Below, piece by piece: positions 1-8,130 of a DNA stretch of 43,823 nucleotides. A program made the translations under genes and the position numbers. This stretch comes from Verrucomicrobiota bacterium (GTDB lineage Bacteria > Verrucomicrobiota > Verrucomicrobiia > Chthoniobacterales > UBA10450): assembly GCA_003218475.1 (NCBI GenBank), contig QHNR01000041.1:1-43823 (forward strand), in the 5' to 3' direction. The notes beneath the pieces are model-generated. The model did not search any database, had not been told where the DNA came from, and was given only the letters and a program-made list of their open reading frames with translations. The first letter of the stretch is position 1; every line of letters begins with the position of its first letter.

Positions 1-42
1 ATCGTTCAGACGCTGTTCGATGTACTCCTCGGGCGCCATCAT
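1..42 (-). CDS. Start of a gene running off the left edge (possible DUF4231-type protein)
   Basis: Only the first 14 codons are in the window. The reverse strand opens with two consecutive ATG codons followed by APEEYIEQRLND. The pattern YIEQRLND resembles the start of DUF4231-type small membrane proteins, which often begin with an acidic-aromatic motif leading into QIDWYDKKS. With 12 informative residues this is a guess at family level; only the presence of an open start with good coding character is directly visible. Confidence 0.35.
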   Translation of the reverse strand, partial: MMAPEEYIEQRLND

Positions 43-377
43 TTTTCTTAGAACCTAACAAGTCTCTCCGACTTTCAGGTCAAATTCGAGCATGAGTTAG
101 CGACTGGATTAAGTAAAGCAAAACCGTCGGGTGAGCCGCTCCCGATCCCTGCGACTCGGCTTATGCAATCGACGGAGAATTGGAAAAGAAATCTTGCGCT
201 TCAGTTTCAAGTTCCCGTAAGAAATCTTAGCGCCTGGTTTTGAGAACCTTCGCGCGAGAAATCAATGACAGGGACAGGAATTGTGGACCGCGCCTATCTC
301 ACAGATAATCTTTCAGACTTTTTTTGGACGGATTCGCCTTCATGCATTAACTTCGCACCCACAGCCCGCTCACAAAG
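43..377. other. Intergenic region, no gene seen
   Basis: About 335 bases lie between the divergent partial gene at the left edge and the alpha/beta hydrolase. No convincing open frame, RNA gene or repeat family of this window was seen. It probably holds the divergent promoters, but no clear -35/-10 pair stands out. Confidence 0.5.
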
Positions 378-1385
378 ATGCCAAAGTATTGGATGATCAA
401 TGATCGCAGCCAGGGGGGCGTTGGACCGGACGTCAGTACCGATGGGATGACTTATTGGGTCAGCGATAAACAACCGCTGACTGATATTAAGAATTGGCGG
501 CAAGTTACTCGTGCCAATTTCCAGAAGCTTCTGGTCGCAGCGGCCGACAAATTTCCAGCGCACGACCCGGCCGAGAACGAGAAACAAAGCCACGTCACCA
601 TTCTTGTGCATGGCTTTAACAACAGGTTTACGTCGGCCACCAGATTTTATCAGGATCTCTGTGGAAGACTTTTTGAAGGTCCAGACAGTCTCGGCCTGTG
701 CATTCTGTACGACTGGCCGTCACGCGGAAGCATCCTGGGCTATGAGCCTGATCGTTCACATGCGCGCCTGTGTGCTCACGATCTAACGGACGTGTTGAGC
801 GCACTATTCGATTGGTTGGTAGATAAACAGCAGGAAACCATTAATAACCCTGCAAAGGCCTGCAAAGCGAAGGTCTCCCTGATCTCCCACAGCATGGGAA
901 ACTATGTTGTGCAAAAGGCGATGGCGGCGGCGTGGACTCGGAAAAATCAACCTTTGCTCGTTAGTCTCATCAATCAGCTCGTAATGGTCGCCGGCGATGT
1001 CGACAGCGACTTATTCGATGCGGGTGCACCGGATAACAACGATGGCAACGCTGTAGCTAATCTCACCTATCGGATCACGGCGCTTTACAGCGGACGCGAC
1101 TCTGTCCTTGGCGCGTCTGCCGGACTAAAACATTTCGGCATGCGACGCCTGGGCCGCACTGGGCTTTCGAATCGACCGCCCTTGGCAGATCCGTCCTCGC
1201 CAACAGACAATGTCTGGGACGTTGATTGTTCCAGCTTTTTCCCACCGGAAGTCGACGGCGCGGCAATTCACGGTGCCTATTTCGTCAATGAAGGAACACT
1301 CAACCTGATGCGCCACGTCCTGCGCGGCATCGACCGTGGCGTGCTCGATACCCTTGGATACACCAAAGGCGCGGCCTGGCCGTAA
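378..1385 (+). CDS. DUF900-type alpha/beta hydrolase
   Basis: A 335-residue serine hydrolase of the DUF900/esterase-lipase type. The sequence shows the strand-loop ILVHGFNN (residues 75-82), which normally forms the oxyanion region; YDWPSRGS (111-118); and the nucleophile elbow SHSMGN with the likely catalytic serine at about residue 172. GDVDSDLF supplies a candidate acid and IHGAYF near residue 295 a candidate histidine, so a full catalytic triad is plausible. There is no signal peptide or membrane segment, so it should be made in the cytoplasm. It is followed after about 110 bases by a patatin-family lipase on the same strand, pairing two predicted lipid or ester hydrolases. The natural substrate cannot be read from the sequence. 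Confidence 0.85.
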   Translation: MPKYWMINDRSQGGVGPDVSTDGMTYWVSDKQPLTDIKNWRQVTRANFQKLLVAAADKFPAHDPAENEKQSHVTILVHGFNNRFTSATRFYQDLCGRLFEGPDSLGLCILYDWPSRGSILGYEPDRSHARLCAHDLTDVLSALFDWLVDKQQETINNPAKACKAKVSLISHSMGNYVVQKAMAAAWTRKNQPLLVSLINQLVMVAGDVDSDLFDAGAPDNNDGNAVANLTYRITALYSGRDSVLGASAGLKHFGMRRLGRTGLSNRPPLADPSSPTDNVWDVDCSSFFPPEVDGAAIHGAYFVNEGTLNLMRHVLRGIDRGVLDTLGYTKGAAWP

Positions 1386-1494
1386 GCGCGATGAGGGCAA
1401 GCGGAAAGACCACGCACGAACTGATGAGACGCACAGTAACGCGTGGTCTTAAGTAGAGGAGCGAAATCTCTTATGGCGAAAAGCCGGAAGGCGA

Positions 1495-3708
1495 ATGTCT
1501 GAGGTGATGTCGGAAAAGTCTGCTCCGCCGAAACAGCTGCGAAGACCCGATGGCAGTGCAAATTTCTTTTGGCATCTCCAGGACCTCTATCACGAGCTCA
1601 AGCCCTCCCGCTTCGTGTTCATCGTCGCGATCATTGGCGCGATTGTATTTGCCGGAGTCGAGCAAGGGCGGGAAGTCTTACGCGCGCTCGCTGAGGCGGG
1701 CGCAAGCACCAGTGTCACCGGCGCACTGCGACTGACGATGTTCGGTACCGGGCTGGCGATTTGGTCGCTGGCCAGTTGGTACTCCGCACGCGTCCTTTTG
1801 TATTTCGATTTTCCGAAATCGCATGAAGCCCACCCGCGACGGACAGGAATTTGGCAACGCCTGCATTCATGGCTGCAGAGAAACGTCCCGAGAATTCTCG
1901 GCGTGGCACCAATGGCAATCGTGGGCTGGAGCTTTCTGCGCGTGCGCGGCACTTACGAATCCGATCCTCCGCCGTCGCTGTTGTATCTCGGGCTGCTGAT
2001 GCTTGGCGGTGGCGTCCTGCTGTACGTGTTTTTCGTTTTGCGGAGGCGCTGGATCGAACGGCATGATCCGCAAGCTGCGCGACAGACATATCAGCAGCTC
2101 TCGCAACTGCCGCGCGATTCCGCCGCTGTGCTCACGCTCATGGCTGGCCTCTCACTCGCGTTATGCGCCATGTTCGTCGTCGAGCCTGTCTATTTCGCGG
2201 GAGCTATCGGCACAGGCGCGGTGTTAACGTTCGCAGCAGCGTGCTGGGTTTTCTGGGGCAGCGCGCTGGTTTATTTCGGAAGCTGGAAACGCATACCGGT
2301 AATCACTCTCATCGTTCTCCTGGTTCTCATCAGCAGTCTGTTCAATGACAATCACGACGTGCGCGTTGTGGCGCGCGACGAATTTTCGCGCCCGACGTTG
2401 CGCCAGGCGCTGCTGGATTGGAACTCGCACATCACCACCAAATATCCCGAGCGACCCGTGCATCCTCTCTTCATCGTCGCAACCGAAGGTGGCGGAATTC
2501 GTGCAGCCTATTGGACGACAACCGTGCTAGGCACGATCCAAGATGTGGATTCAAGTTTTGCCGATCATGTTTTTGCAATCAGCGGCGTTTCCGGTGGAAG
2601 TTTGGGCGCTGCGGTATTTGATGCCTTGGTCGCTGACGCAGTGCCGCAGGGCGAGTTCGCGATACGGGGCCAGGGCGTACTCGGCCAGGATTTTCTTTCG
2701 CCAGCTATCGCCGCGATGTTTTACCCGGATTTGATCCAGCGGTTTCTGCCGTTTCGTATTTTGTTTCTCGACCGCGGCCGCTGGATGGAACGCAGCTGGG
2801 AAAATGCATGGCGCAACACCCTGCACACCGATCGCTTAGCGAAACCCTTTCTCGATCTCTGGCAAGATCGACATCTGTATGTACCGTCTCTGTTCCTCAA
2901 CGCCACCTCGGTCGAAAGCGGCAATCGCATCATCGCAGCAAACGTCTTGATCGACGCCAATTTTCTTGAGGCGACAGATGCCACGGGAAAGTTGTTGCCT
3001 GTATCGCAACACACAGAGCGCCGGCACCCGAAGATCGACGTGCGGCTCAGCACCGCCGCGCATATGAGCGCGCGATTCACCTATGTGAGTCCCGCCGGCC
3101 GTTTTGCCCTGGACGGCACGCATGTCGTCGATGGCGGTTATTTCGAAAACTCCGGCGCCGCAACTGCGCTGGATATTTTACGGCAGGTAAACAACGAAGT
3201 CCGTCGGAATGCCGAGTTGCGCGCCATCATTCCGCAGATCATCATGATCAGCAACAATCCGCTCGGCGTTGCTTCCGGCAGTCGCGATCTGACGATGACG
3301 AAGCAAGCACTCAAGAACGTCGCGCGCAGCGCAACTGCAGAAGCCGCCCGGCGTGAACCAGGAACATTTCTGGAAGACGCGCTTGCGCCGGCGTATGCGT
3401 TGCTCTCTACGCGCGACGCACGCGGCGAGTACGCGCAGAAGGCCATCGGACAGGCGCAGCGAGAATTTTGCGACGCGATCAAAGCACAACTAGGAATTCA
3501 AGTGGCCGGGCCGCAGTGCTCGTATTTCTTTTCGCTCGCGCCGGCGACCGTTCCCTTGCTCCTCGGTTGGATGCTCTCAAACCGCGCGGCCGAGGCAATG
3601 CAAAAAGAAATGTTCGATTCAGGATTGTCAGCAAAAGCACCGGTGCCAACATGGAATCAAGCAATGCTTAACCAAATCATCGCCGCGCTTCACAGCGAAA
3701 GGCATTAG
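1495..3708 (+). CDS. Membrane-anchored patatin-like phospholipase
   Basis: A 737-residue protein with two parts. Residues 38 to about 285 hold roughly six or seven hydrophobic segments typical of an integral membrane domain. From about residue 320 there is a patatin-like lipase domain: the glycine-rich oxyanion motif GGGIRAAYW (around 332), the nucleophile elbow GVSGGS (serine about 366) and the catalytic aspartate in DGGYFENSG (about 546). Patatins use a Ser-Asp dyad to hydrolyse acyl esters of phospholipids. Most bacterial patatins are soluble and near 300 residues, so the long membrane part is unusual and suggests action at the inner membrane. Start could be here or at the second ATG four codons later. 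It lies downstream of another hydrolase and just upstream of a CHAT protease remnant. Confidence 0.85.
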   Translation: MSEVMSEKSAPPKQLRRPDGSANFFWHLQDLYHELKPSRFVFIVAIIGAIVFAGVEQGREVLRALAEAGASTSVTGALRLTMFGTGLAIWSLASWYSARVLLYFDFPKSHEAHPRRTGIWQRLHSWLQRNVPRILGVAPMAIVGWSFLRVRGTYESDPPPSLLYLGLLMLGGGVLLYVFFVLRRRWIERHDPQAARQTYQQLSQLPRDSAAVLTLMAGLSLALCAMFVVEPVYFAGAIGTGAVLTFAAACWVFWGSALVYFGSWKRIPVITLIVLLVLISSLFNDNHDVRVVARDEFSRPTLRQALLDWNSHITTKYPERPVHPLFIVATEGGGIRAAYWTTTVLGTIQDVDSSFADHVFAISGVSGGSLGAAVFDALVADAVPQGEFAIRGQGVLGQDFLSPAIAAMFYPDLIQRFLPFRILFLDRGRWMERSWENAWRNTLHTDRLAKPFLDLWQDRHLYVPSLFLNATSVESGNRIIAANVLIDANFLEATDATGKLLPVSQHTERRHPKIDVRLSTAAHMSARFTYVSPAGRFALDGTHVVDGGYFENSGAATALDILRQVNNEVRRNAELRAIIPQIIMISNNPLGVASGSRDLTMTKQALKNVARSATAEAARREPGTFLEDALAPAYALLSTRDARGEYAQKAIGQAQREFCDAIKAQLGIQVAGPQCSYFFSLAPATVPLLLGWMLSNRAAEAMQKEMFDSGLSAKAPVPTWNQAMLNQIIAALHSERH

Positions 3709-3744
3709 CGAGAAACCAGCGCGAGACGAATTCCAAATCGCTGA

Positions 3745-3963
3745 CAGAGCGGACTGAAACTCAATGGCACCTGGCTGGTTGTCCTCTCTGCTTGCGAGAC
3801 TGGCTCGGGCGAAGCGCGCGCTGGTGAAAGTGTGATGGGCCTAAGGCGAGGTTTCATCCAGGCCGGCGAGCAGAATTTGTTGATGACGCTATGGCTAATC
3901 AGCGATAGGGCGATGGTACAGATCATGTTAGATTTCTACGAAGCTGCCGATAAGACCCACAAC
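3745..3963 (+). pseudogene. Remnant of a CHAT-domain (caspase-like) protease
   Basis: Translating the frame that passes through 3832 back to the stop at 3742 gives LVVLSACETGSGEARAGES followed by GLRRGFIQAGEQNLLMTLW and ending near DFYEAADK. This is the diagnostic C-terminal half of CHAT peptidases, including the catalytic cysteine in the SACETG motif and the LRRxF-xxAGxxxLLMxLW block. There is no upstream domain with the catalytic histidine, a TGA lies directly before the fragment, and after about 3960 the reading no longer resembles CHAT. It is therefore a decayed piece of a gene that was probably several hundred codons long. An ORF starting at GTG 3832 remains but lacks the cysteine. Confidence 0.75.
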
Positions 3964-4160
3964 GCAATTTTTATCGCAGCTCATTCGTCTTTGGAAGCTT
4001 TATGTTGCGCAACCACGATTTATGACCGGTAGCATTGCGAAATCAGTCAGAGCCGAAGCTGAAAAGCCTTTACTCGGCGCACGAAAAAAGATATCATCAC
4101 CGAGAAGTGAAGAATTCGTATGAGAAAATCGGTACGATCAACGGCCTCTGATCTAAATAT

Positions 4161-4811
4161 ATGACCGTTCCGAAGTTAACTGCTGCCTTAGCTAAGGAAT
4201 ATAACGATCTCTTTAATCGTTGCGAAATGGCACCTGATAAAATGACTGAAGTCGAAGGAGTGGTTGAGCGAATTCTCCAGTTCCAGAATCGTTACGCGCC
4301 GATCGCTGCTGAATCGACTGTGCCGTGGTACGTGATCGCCGTCATTCATGATATGGAATGCGGTCTCGATTTTACCAAGCACTTGCATAATGGCGACTCG
4401 CTCAAGCGCCGCACGGTCAACGTACCGGCCGGCCGCCCGAAAACCGGCCAGCCACCTTTTACCTTCGAGGTGAGCGCGCTGGACGCGCTCGAGTACGACG
4501 GATTCACCGCGTGGAGCGACTGGAGCATCGCAGGAATTTGTTACAAGCTCGAAGGCTACAACGGTTGGGGATATCGCGCGCACAAAATCAACAGCCCGTA
4601 TCTCTGGAGTTACTCGAACCTTTACACGAGGGGCAAATATGTTGAGGACAACCAATGGTCGGGCACAGCTGTTTCGCGCCAATGTGGAGCCGCCGTCATC
4701 CTTCGACGCATGAGCGACCATGGCACTATCGATCTTGTCTCAGCGCCTTCATCCAAGCTTACCGATGCCGCAACGCTGGCCGAGGTTCCGCGGCACTTAT
4801 TCGATGGTTAA
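4161..4811 (+). CDS. Lysozyme-family protein (COG5526 type)
   Basis: A 216-residue protein that matches the COG5526 lysozyme-like pattern. It has WYVIAVIHDMECGLDF, with a likely catalytic glutamate at residue 66; a HLHNGDSL motif; the VPAGRPKTGQPPFTFE loop; WSIAGICYKLEGYNGWGYR; and the conserved INSPYLWSYSNLYTRGKY and CGAAVILRRM segments. Members of this family are expected to cleave the glycan strand of peptidoglycan. There is no signal peptide, so the enzyme would need a non-Sec route or cell lysis to reach the wall. It sits about 20 bases upstream of an L,D-transpeptidase-fold gene on the same strand, probably cotranscribed. Product family is fairly sure; the exact bond cut is inferred. 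Confidence 0.75.
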   Translation: MTVPKLTAALAKEYNDLFNRCEMAPDKMTEVEGVVERILQFQNRYAPIAAESTVPWYVIAVIHDMECGLDFTKHLHNGDSLKRRTVNVPAGRPKTGQPPFTFEVSALDALEYDGFTAWSDWSIAGICYKLEGYNGWGYRAHKINSPYLWSYSNLYTRGKYVEDNQWSGTAVSRQCGAAVILRRMSDHGTIDLVSAPSSKLTDAATLAEVPRHLFDG

Positions 4812-4831
4812 TTGAGCAATACGGCATTCCT

Positions 4832-5515
4832 ATGAAAAAAAAGAAACCGCAGTTAAAACGTCGCAGCGCAAGAGCAACCGGTTCCGGGAAAGCAAAACGA
4901 AAAAAATCAGCGAAGGCGAAACCGACTCTGACGCAACGCCTGGCGCGGGCAAAAAAGCTGGAGGCATTGGATGCAGGGAAACCTGCGTTTAGAGTCTCGC
5001 GAGAAAGGGCTCTGGCATCTCAGCCGTTGGCTTTGGGGTCGCATCCGTTCCGCAACGATGATTTCCCGCAAACATACATTCAGCAAATTTCGGTGAGGCT
5101 GGACGATCCTGATCACCCTCTCACGCTTACTTGGACTGGATCTAATGCTGCCAGTCAACAGACCGGGCCGTTCAGGACATCACCCGGTGCAGGGTTAAGA
5201 GGTCTCAATTGCGATAATGATGCCACGAGTCGACGATCGGGCTCCAAATGCACTCCGAAAGGGATCTACCCCGTGCAAGGCTTTCAGCGGAGCCTTAATA
5301 GTGATTCTCGCGCGACATATGTCACCTGGTTCATGCAACGCCGGGGCATCGCGCTTCACTATTTTCCAATTGTCCCCGCGTACGCAGCTTCCCACGGCTG
5401 CGTGCGTATTCAGTCGGTAGATGTGGCGCGACTTATCCAAGACAATTCACTAGTGGGTAACACCCAGGTGGTGGTAAGCGGAACCTGGACAAAGCCGGCA
5501 AAGCAATGGAGCTAA
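4832..5515 (+). CDS. YkuD-fold L,D-transpeptidase-like protein
   Basis: A 227-residue protein with a YkuD catalytic signature: histidine 176 in GIALHYFP and the SHGCVRI motif at 187-193, with the nucleophile cysteine at 190 and arginine at 192. TPKGIYPVQGF upstream is typical of the same domain. L,D-transpeptidases make 3-3 crosslinks or attach lipoproteins in peptidoglycan. The first 45 residues are very rich in lysine and arginine and have no hydrophobic core, so this is not a Sec signal; it may be a nucleic-acid or wall-binding tail. The start at 4832 is preferred to a longer in-frame opening because the latter would overlap the whole end of the lysozyme gene. Confidence 0.8.
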   Translation: MKKKKPQLKRRSARATGSGKAKRKKSAKAKPTLTQRLARAKKLEALDAGKPAFRVSRERALASQPLALGSHPFRNDDFPQTYIQQISVRLDDPDHPLTLTWTGSNAASQQTGPFRTSPGAGLRGLNCDNDATSRRSGSKCTPKGIYPVQGFQRSLNSDSRATYVTWFMQRRGIALHYFPIVPAYAASHGCVRIQSVDVARLIQDNSLVGNTQVVVSGTWTKPAKQWS

Positions 5516-5525
5516 ACTTTCGCTC

Positions 5526-6455
5526 TTAAGCTTGCGGGAGGTAACCCTGCCACTGATTTAGTCTGGGAGTAGGATCGATTAAGTCCTTTCGACGCATAAA
5601 CGAAATGCCGTCCGATCTTTTCTTCGATCTGGCTGCATCTGTGATTGTCAACGGTCCCGAAGCGCTCTTGTCGTAAAGCTCCAAGTGCAACATATCGCTT
5701 GGGACTTGAATACCGACCAAGTGTCCAACTCTGGCGATTTGCTCTCCAGCTCGGACCTTGTCTCCCTGTTTCACGGTCGTTTTTGCCTGGATTTCTCCGT
5801 AACGCGCCAGGAAGTCGCCGTGATCGACTTCCAAAGCGAACGTCTGGCAATAAAACGGATACGGGCCACGAATCACGATGCCGTCACCGATGGCGTGTAT
5901 CCAAGTGCCTTTTCCAAAATACAAGTCGCAACCGGCATGGGCACGGGCGCCGTTGCTGCGATTAGAAGCAAACGCGCGGGGCGAGCGAATCCAGTCTGCC
6001 GCGGGAAGTGTTGGAAAAGGAAACAAGAATTCGCCGGCGTTGCTGGAAACATCCGGCTGGTTCGGCGTTTCGTGGACTGCCGGTTTCTCGTCCACGGCGT
6101 CCAAGAGTGCGTGCCATGTCTGACTGTCCGGTATAATCAGACCATCCACTGAGGTAGTGAAACGACTTTGAAAGGCTTCGATTGCCGTGACCGTGTTCGA
6201 AGTCGCAGGAGGCTGGGCGATTTTTCCATCAACCCCTTTCGGATCAAGCTCAGGAGCTTGTAACGCGTGCGCAGCTGTTTCCAAAAGACGCTGCACGATT
6301 TGTACATCGGGTTGGAGGTTGCTTGCCCCTTTTTCCCAACGCCCGACTGATCTGGAGATTTGTGAGCTCAAGTGATCAAATTCAGACAGCAGGTTTCCGT
6401 TAACTTCCGCCCGCAGCTTGCAGGAGTGCCTGCCACGTCTGACTGGCGGGGTCAA
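5526..6455 (-). CDS. M23-family peptidase with N-terminal peptidoglycan-binding domain
   Basis: Up to 309 residues. Residues 36-118 form a peptidoglycan-binding-like repeat with the pattern SVGRWEKG, DVQIVQRLL, DPKGVDGK, TVTAIEAFQ and DGLI-PDSQTW. Residues 165-262 form an M23 (LytM-type) domain: HAGCDLY gives zinc ligands H173 and D177, and MLHLELY supplies H257. The usual HxH motif reads MLH, so the residue that is normally the first histidine is methionine; activity may be altered. There is no signal peptide. The start shown is a TTG that overlaps the end of the upstream gene by 56 bases; a later TTG or CTG near residues 20-30 is equally possible. Overlap suggests translational coupling with the kinase-like gene upstream. 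Confidence 0.75.
   Translation of the reverse strand: MTPPVRRGRHSCKLRAEVNGNLLSEFDHLSSQISRSVGRWEKGASNLQPDVQIVQRLLETAAHALQAPELDPKGVDGKIAQPPATSNTVTAIEAFQSRFTTSVDGLIIPDSQTWHALLDAVDEKPAVHETPNQPDVSSNAGEFLFPFPTLPAADWIRSPRAFASNRSNGARAHAGCDLYFGKGTWIHAIGDGIVIRGPYPFYCQTFALEVDHGDFLARYGEIQAKTTVKQGDKVRAGEQIARVGHLVGIQVPSDMLHLELYDKSASGPLTITDAARSKKRSDGISFMRRKDLIDPTPRLNQWQGYLPQA
6102..6350 (-). repeat. Duplicated peptidoglycan-binding module, copy in the peptidase gene
   Basis: This segment encodes the roughly 83-residue module beginning SVGRWEKG and ending SQTWHALL. A second copy lies at 6421-6669. The two are colinear and share most residues, including GRWEKGA, PKGVDGKIA and PPATSNTV, so they arose by tandem duplication. 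Confidence 0.8.
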
Positions 6456-8040
6456 TTAATCCATCAATCGAAATGTTGGAACGGCTCTGAAAAGCTTCGA
6501 TTGCAACCACCGTATTCGACGTCGCAGGCGGCCGCGCAATCTTTCCATCAACGCCCTTCGGATCAATCTGAGGAGCTTGTAGTCTTTGCGCCGCCGCTTG
6601 CAAGAGGCGTTGCACAGTTTCCACGTCCGCTTGAAGATTGCGCGCGCCTTTCTCCCAGCGGCCGACGGAGCCAGCAATTACTGCGAGCGGAGTGTTGGAG
6701 ACATCATTAGACTTGGTCGTCGTGTCGGACTCCTGTTCCTGCTTGTCTTCCGCCTCAAGAGCGGCGCTCACATTTGCATCCAAAAAAAGGCTTTTGTCCT
6801 TCCGGGAGCTCAGGATCTCGACGGCTTGGTCGACGTTACCCTTCATCGTTTTGAAATCGGTCGGGGTAAAGAGGAGCTCGGTTTGATACCACTGGGCGAC
6901 TTCCGGCTTCTGGAGCTCCTTTTGCAGGTCAAGAAGTCGGTTATACGTTTTGGGATCCATGTGGCTGATTTTGTCCAGAAGATGGTAACTCTTGGCCGAA
7001 TTCCCGCTGATAAGGCCAGCGTCGTTGTCCTTCATGATGATGCGATTGATTAGAACCGCTTCTGGAGGAATCTCCTTCAACTGTTCGGCGGCCTTTGTAG
7101 AATCGCCCTTCTTGGTCTTGTGTTTCACAGCACCGTTTTCAATCCATACGTAGATCTTCTGAGAATGCATATTTCCGCTGAAGCGATCAGCCTGGCTCAT
7201 GATAAAGTCCATGAGTACCATTTCAGAAAGATCCTTTACTTGGACGATTTGCTGAACCGCGGCCTGATTAAGTTTACCACTGCCGTCTTTGCAGTTTAAC
7301 TTCAACAGGTTGGAGTTGGTTACTTTGCCAAACTCAGCCGAGGCTGCAAAAGCACCGGCTCCCCCGAGGTCGCTCAAATGAGGATAACTTTGTTCTCCTG
7401 TGGGGTTGGCCTGCAAAGCGCCGTAAAGCTGCTTCCCATCTTCGGTATAGAGGGTGGAATTACTGTGGGCATCGTCCAAGGCTCTCAGCTCGGTCCACTG
7501 CTTTCGGTTGTTCGATCCGATTGCCTTCGACTTCCCCAAATCAGCCAGAGACTTGTGCGCGGCCACGTCCATCGTCCGGACGATGGCAGGCTCGACATGG
7601 CCTGTATCAAGGAACCGCGACAAATGGTAGTAGCCGAGAATGGAGGGGCTGTAGGTGAAATGAGTCGGAATGGACTGCTTATATTTCGCTATGACGTTGT
7701 CACCGCTTGAATGAGCCTTTCCTGTGTGGCTTGCGGCGTAACCGAGATGGCTTGTTCCTGCCGGCAACCTGACCGAGTGGATATTGATCCCCGGTGAAGT
7801 GCTGTAGGTTTTGGGGATCAGAACGATGTCCAATCCTTCTTTAGTTTTACCATTGTAAAAATCGATCCCGGCCAGTTCCCTTTCCTTTTCGATATCTTTC
7901 TTGCTGTAAATCTCGGGATGTCCAGGGAAGGCCGCGGGACGGATCGCTAGCTCAACCGTGCCGTTGGGAGCGGCGTGGCTGATTGTCTCCTGCCCCGTGG
8001 GCATTTTCATGTGAAAATCAACACCAGAAAGTCCAGACAC
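6400..8040 (-). CDS. Kinase-fold protein (PI3/4K-Fam20C-like) with C-terminal peptidoglycan-binding module
   Basis: A 546-residue protein. The central part carries motifs of the PI3/4-kinase/Fam20C/HipA-like kinase group: NVIAKYKQS with candidate ATP lysine 119 or 121, a helix-hinge segment LGYYHLSRFLDTGHVEPAIVR (134-155, the RLLGLxxVPPTxxR pattern), the catalytic-loop motif QADRFSGN (283-290) and a metal-binding KDND (337-340). Residues 457-545 are a peptidoglycan-binding-like module duplicated in the next gene. A low-complexity acidic linker (about 425-450) joins them. No signal peptide is visible. The first codon shown is GTG; an ATG ten codons later is an alternative. A paralogue without the binding module lies just upstream. 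The kinase assignment is from motifs only; no substrate is known. Confidence 0.6.
   Translation of the reverse strand: MSGLSGVDFHMKMPTGQETISHAAPNGTVELAIRPAAFPGHPEIYSKKDIEKERELAGIDFYNGKTKEGLDIVLIPKTYSTSPGINIHSVRLPAGTSHLGYAASHTGKAHSSGDNVIAKYKQSIPTHFTYSPSILGYYHLSRFLDTGHVEPAIVRTMDVAAHKSLADLGKSKAIGSNNRKQWTELRALDDAHSNSTLYTEDGKQLYGALQANPTGEQSYPHLSDLGGAGAFAASAEFGKVTNSNLLKLNCKDGSGKLNQAAVQQIVQVKDLSEMVLMDFIMSQADRFSGNMHSQKIYVWIENGAVKHKTKKGDSTKAAEQLKEIPPEAVLINRIIMKDNDAGLISGNSAKSYHLLDKISHMDPKTYNRLLDLQKELQKPEVAQWYQTELLFTPTDFKTMKGNVDQAVEILSSRKDKSLFLDANVSAALEAEDKQEQESDTTTKSNDVSNTPLAVIAGSVGRWEKGARNLQADVETVQRLLQAAAQRLQAPQIDPKGVDGKIARPPATSNTVVAIEAFQSRSNISIDGLIDPASQTWQALLQAAGGS
6421..6669 (-). repeat. Duplicated peptidoglycan-binding module, copy in the kinase-like gene
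   Basis: This is the partner of the copy at 6102-6350, encoding the C-terminal 83 or so residues of the kinase-like protein. DPKGVDGK, TVVAIEAFQ and DGLIDPASQTW follow the pattern of peptidoglycan-binding domains found on phage and secretion-system-associated wall enzymes. Confidence 0.8.
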
Positions 8041-8130
8041 CAGGGTTGGTGTCGCATTGGGTCCGCAACATCTTTCGAAACCTGCTGTCGGTCATTCTAA
8101 TTATTACGCTTTCTGACAACTGCCGTGTCG

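Noticed and set aside
294-611. 105-codon reverse frame overlapping the start of the alpha/beta hydrolase
   Set aside because: It covers the start of a well-supported gene on the other strand and has no family likeness.
4188-4721. 177-codon antisense frame opposite the lysozyme gene
   Set aside because: The plus-strand product is a clear family match, and this frame has no start signal or family likeness.
6400-6455. Programmed frameshift joining the kinase-like gene and the peptidase
   Set aside because: No slippery heptamer is visible at the overlap; coupled translation explains the arrangement.
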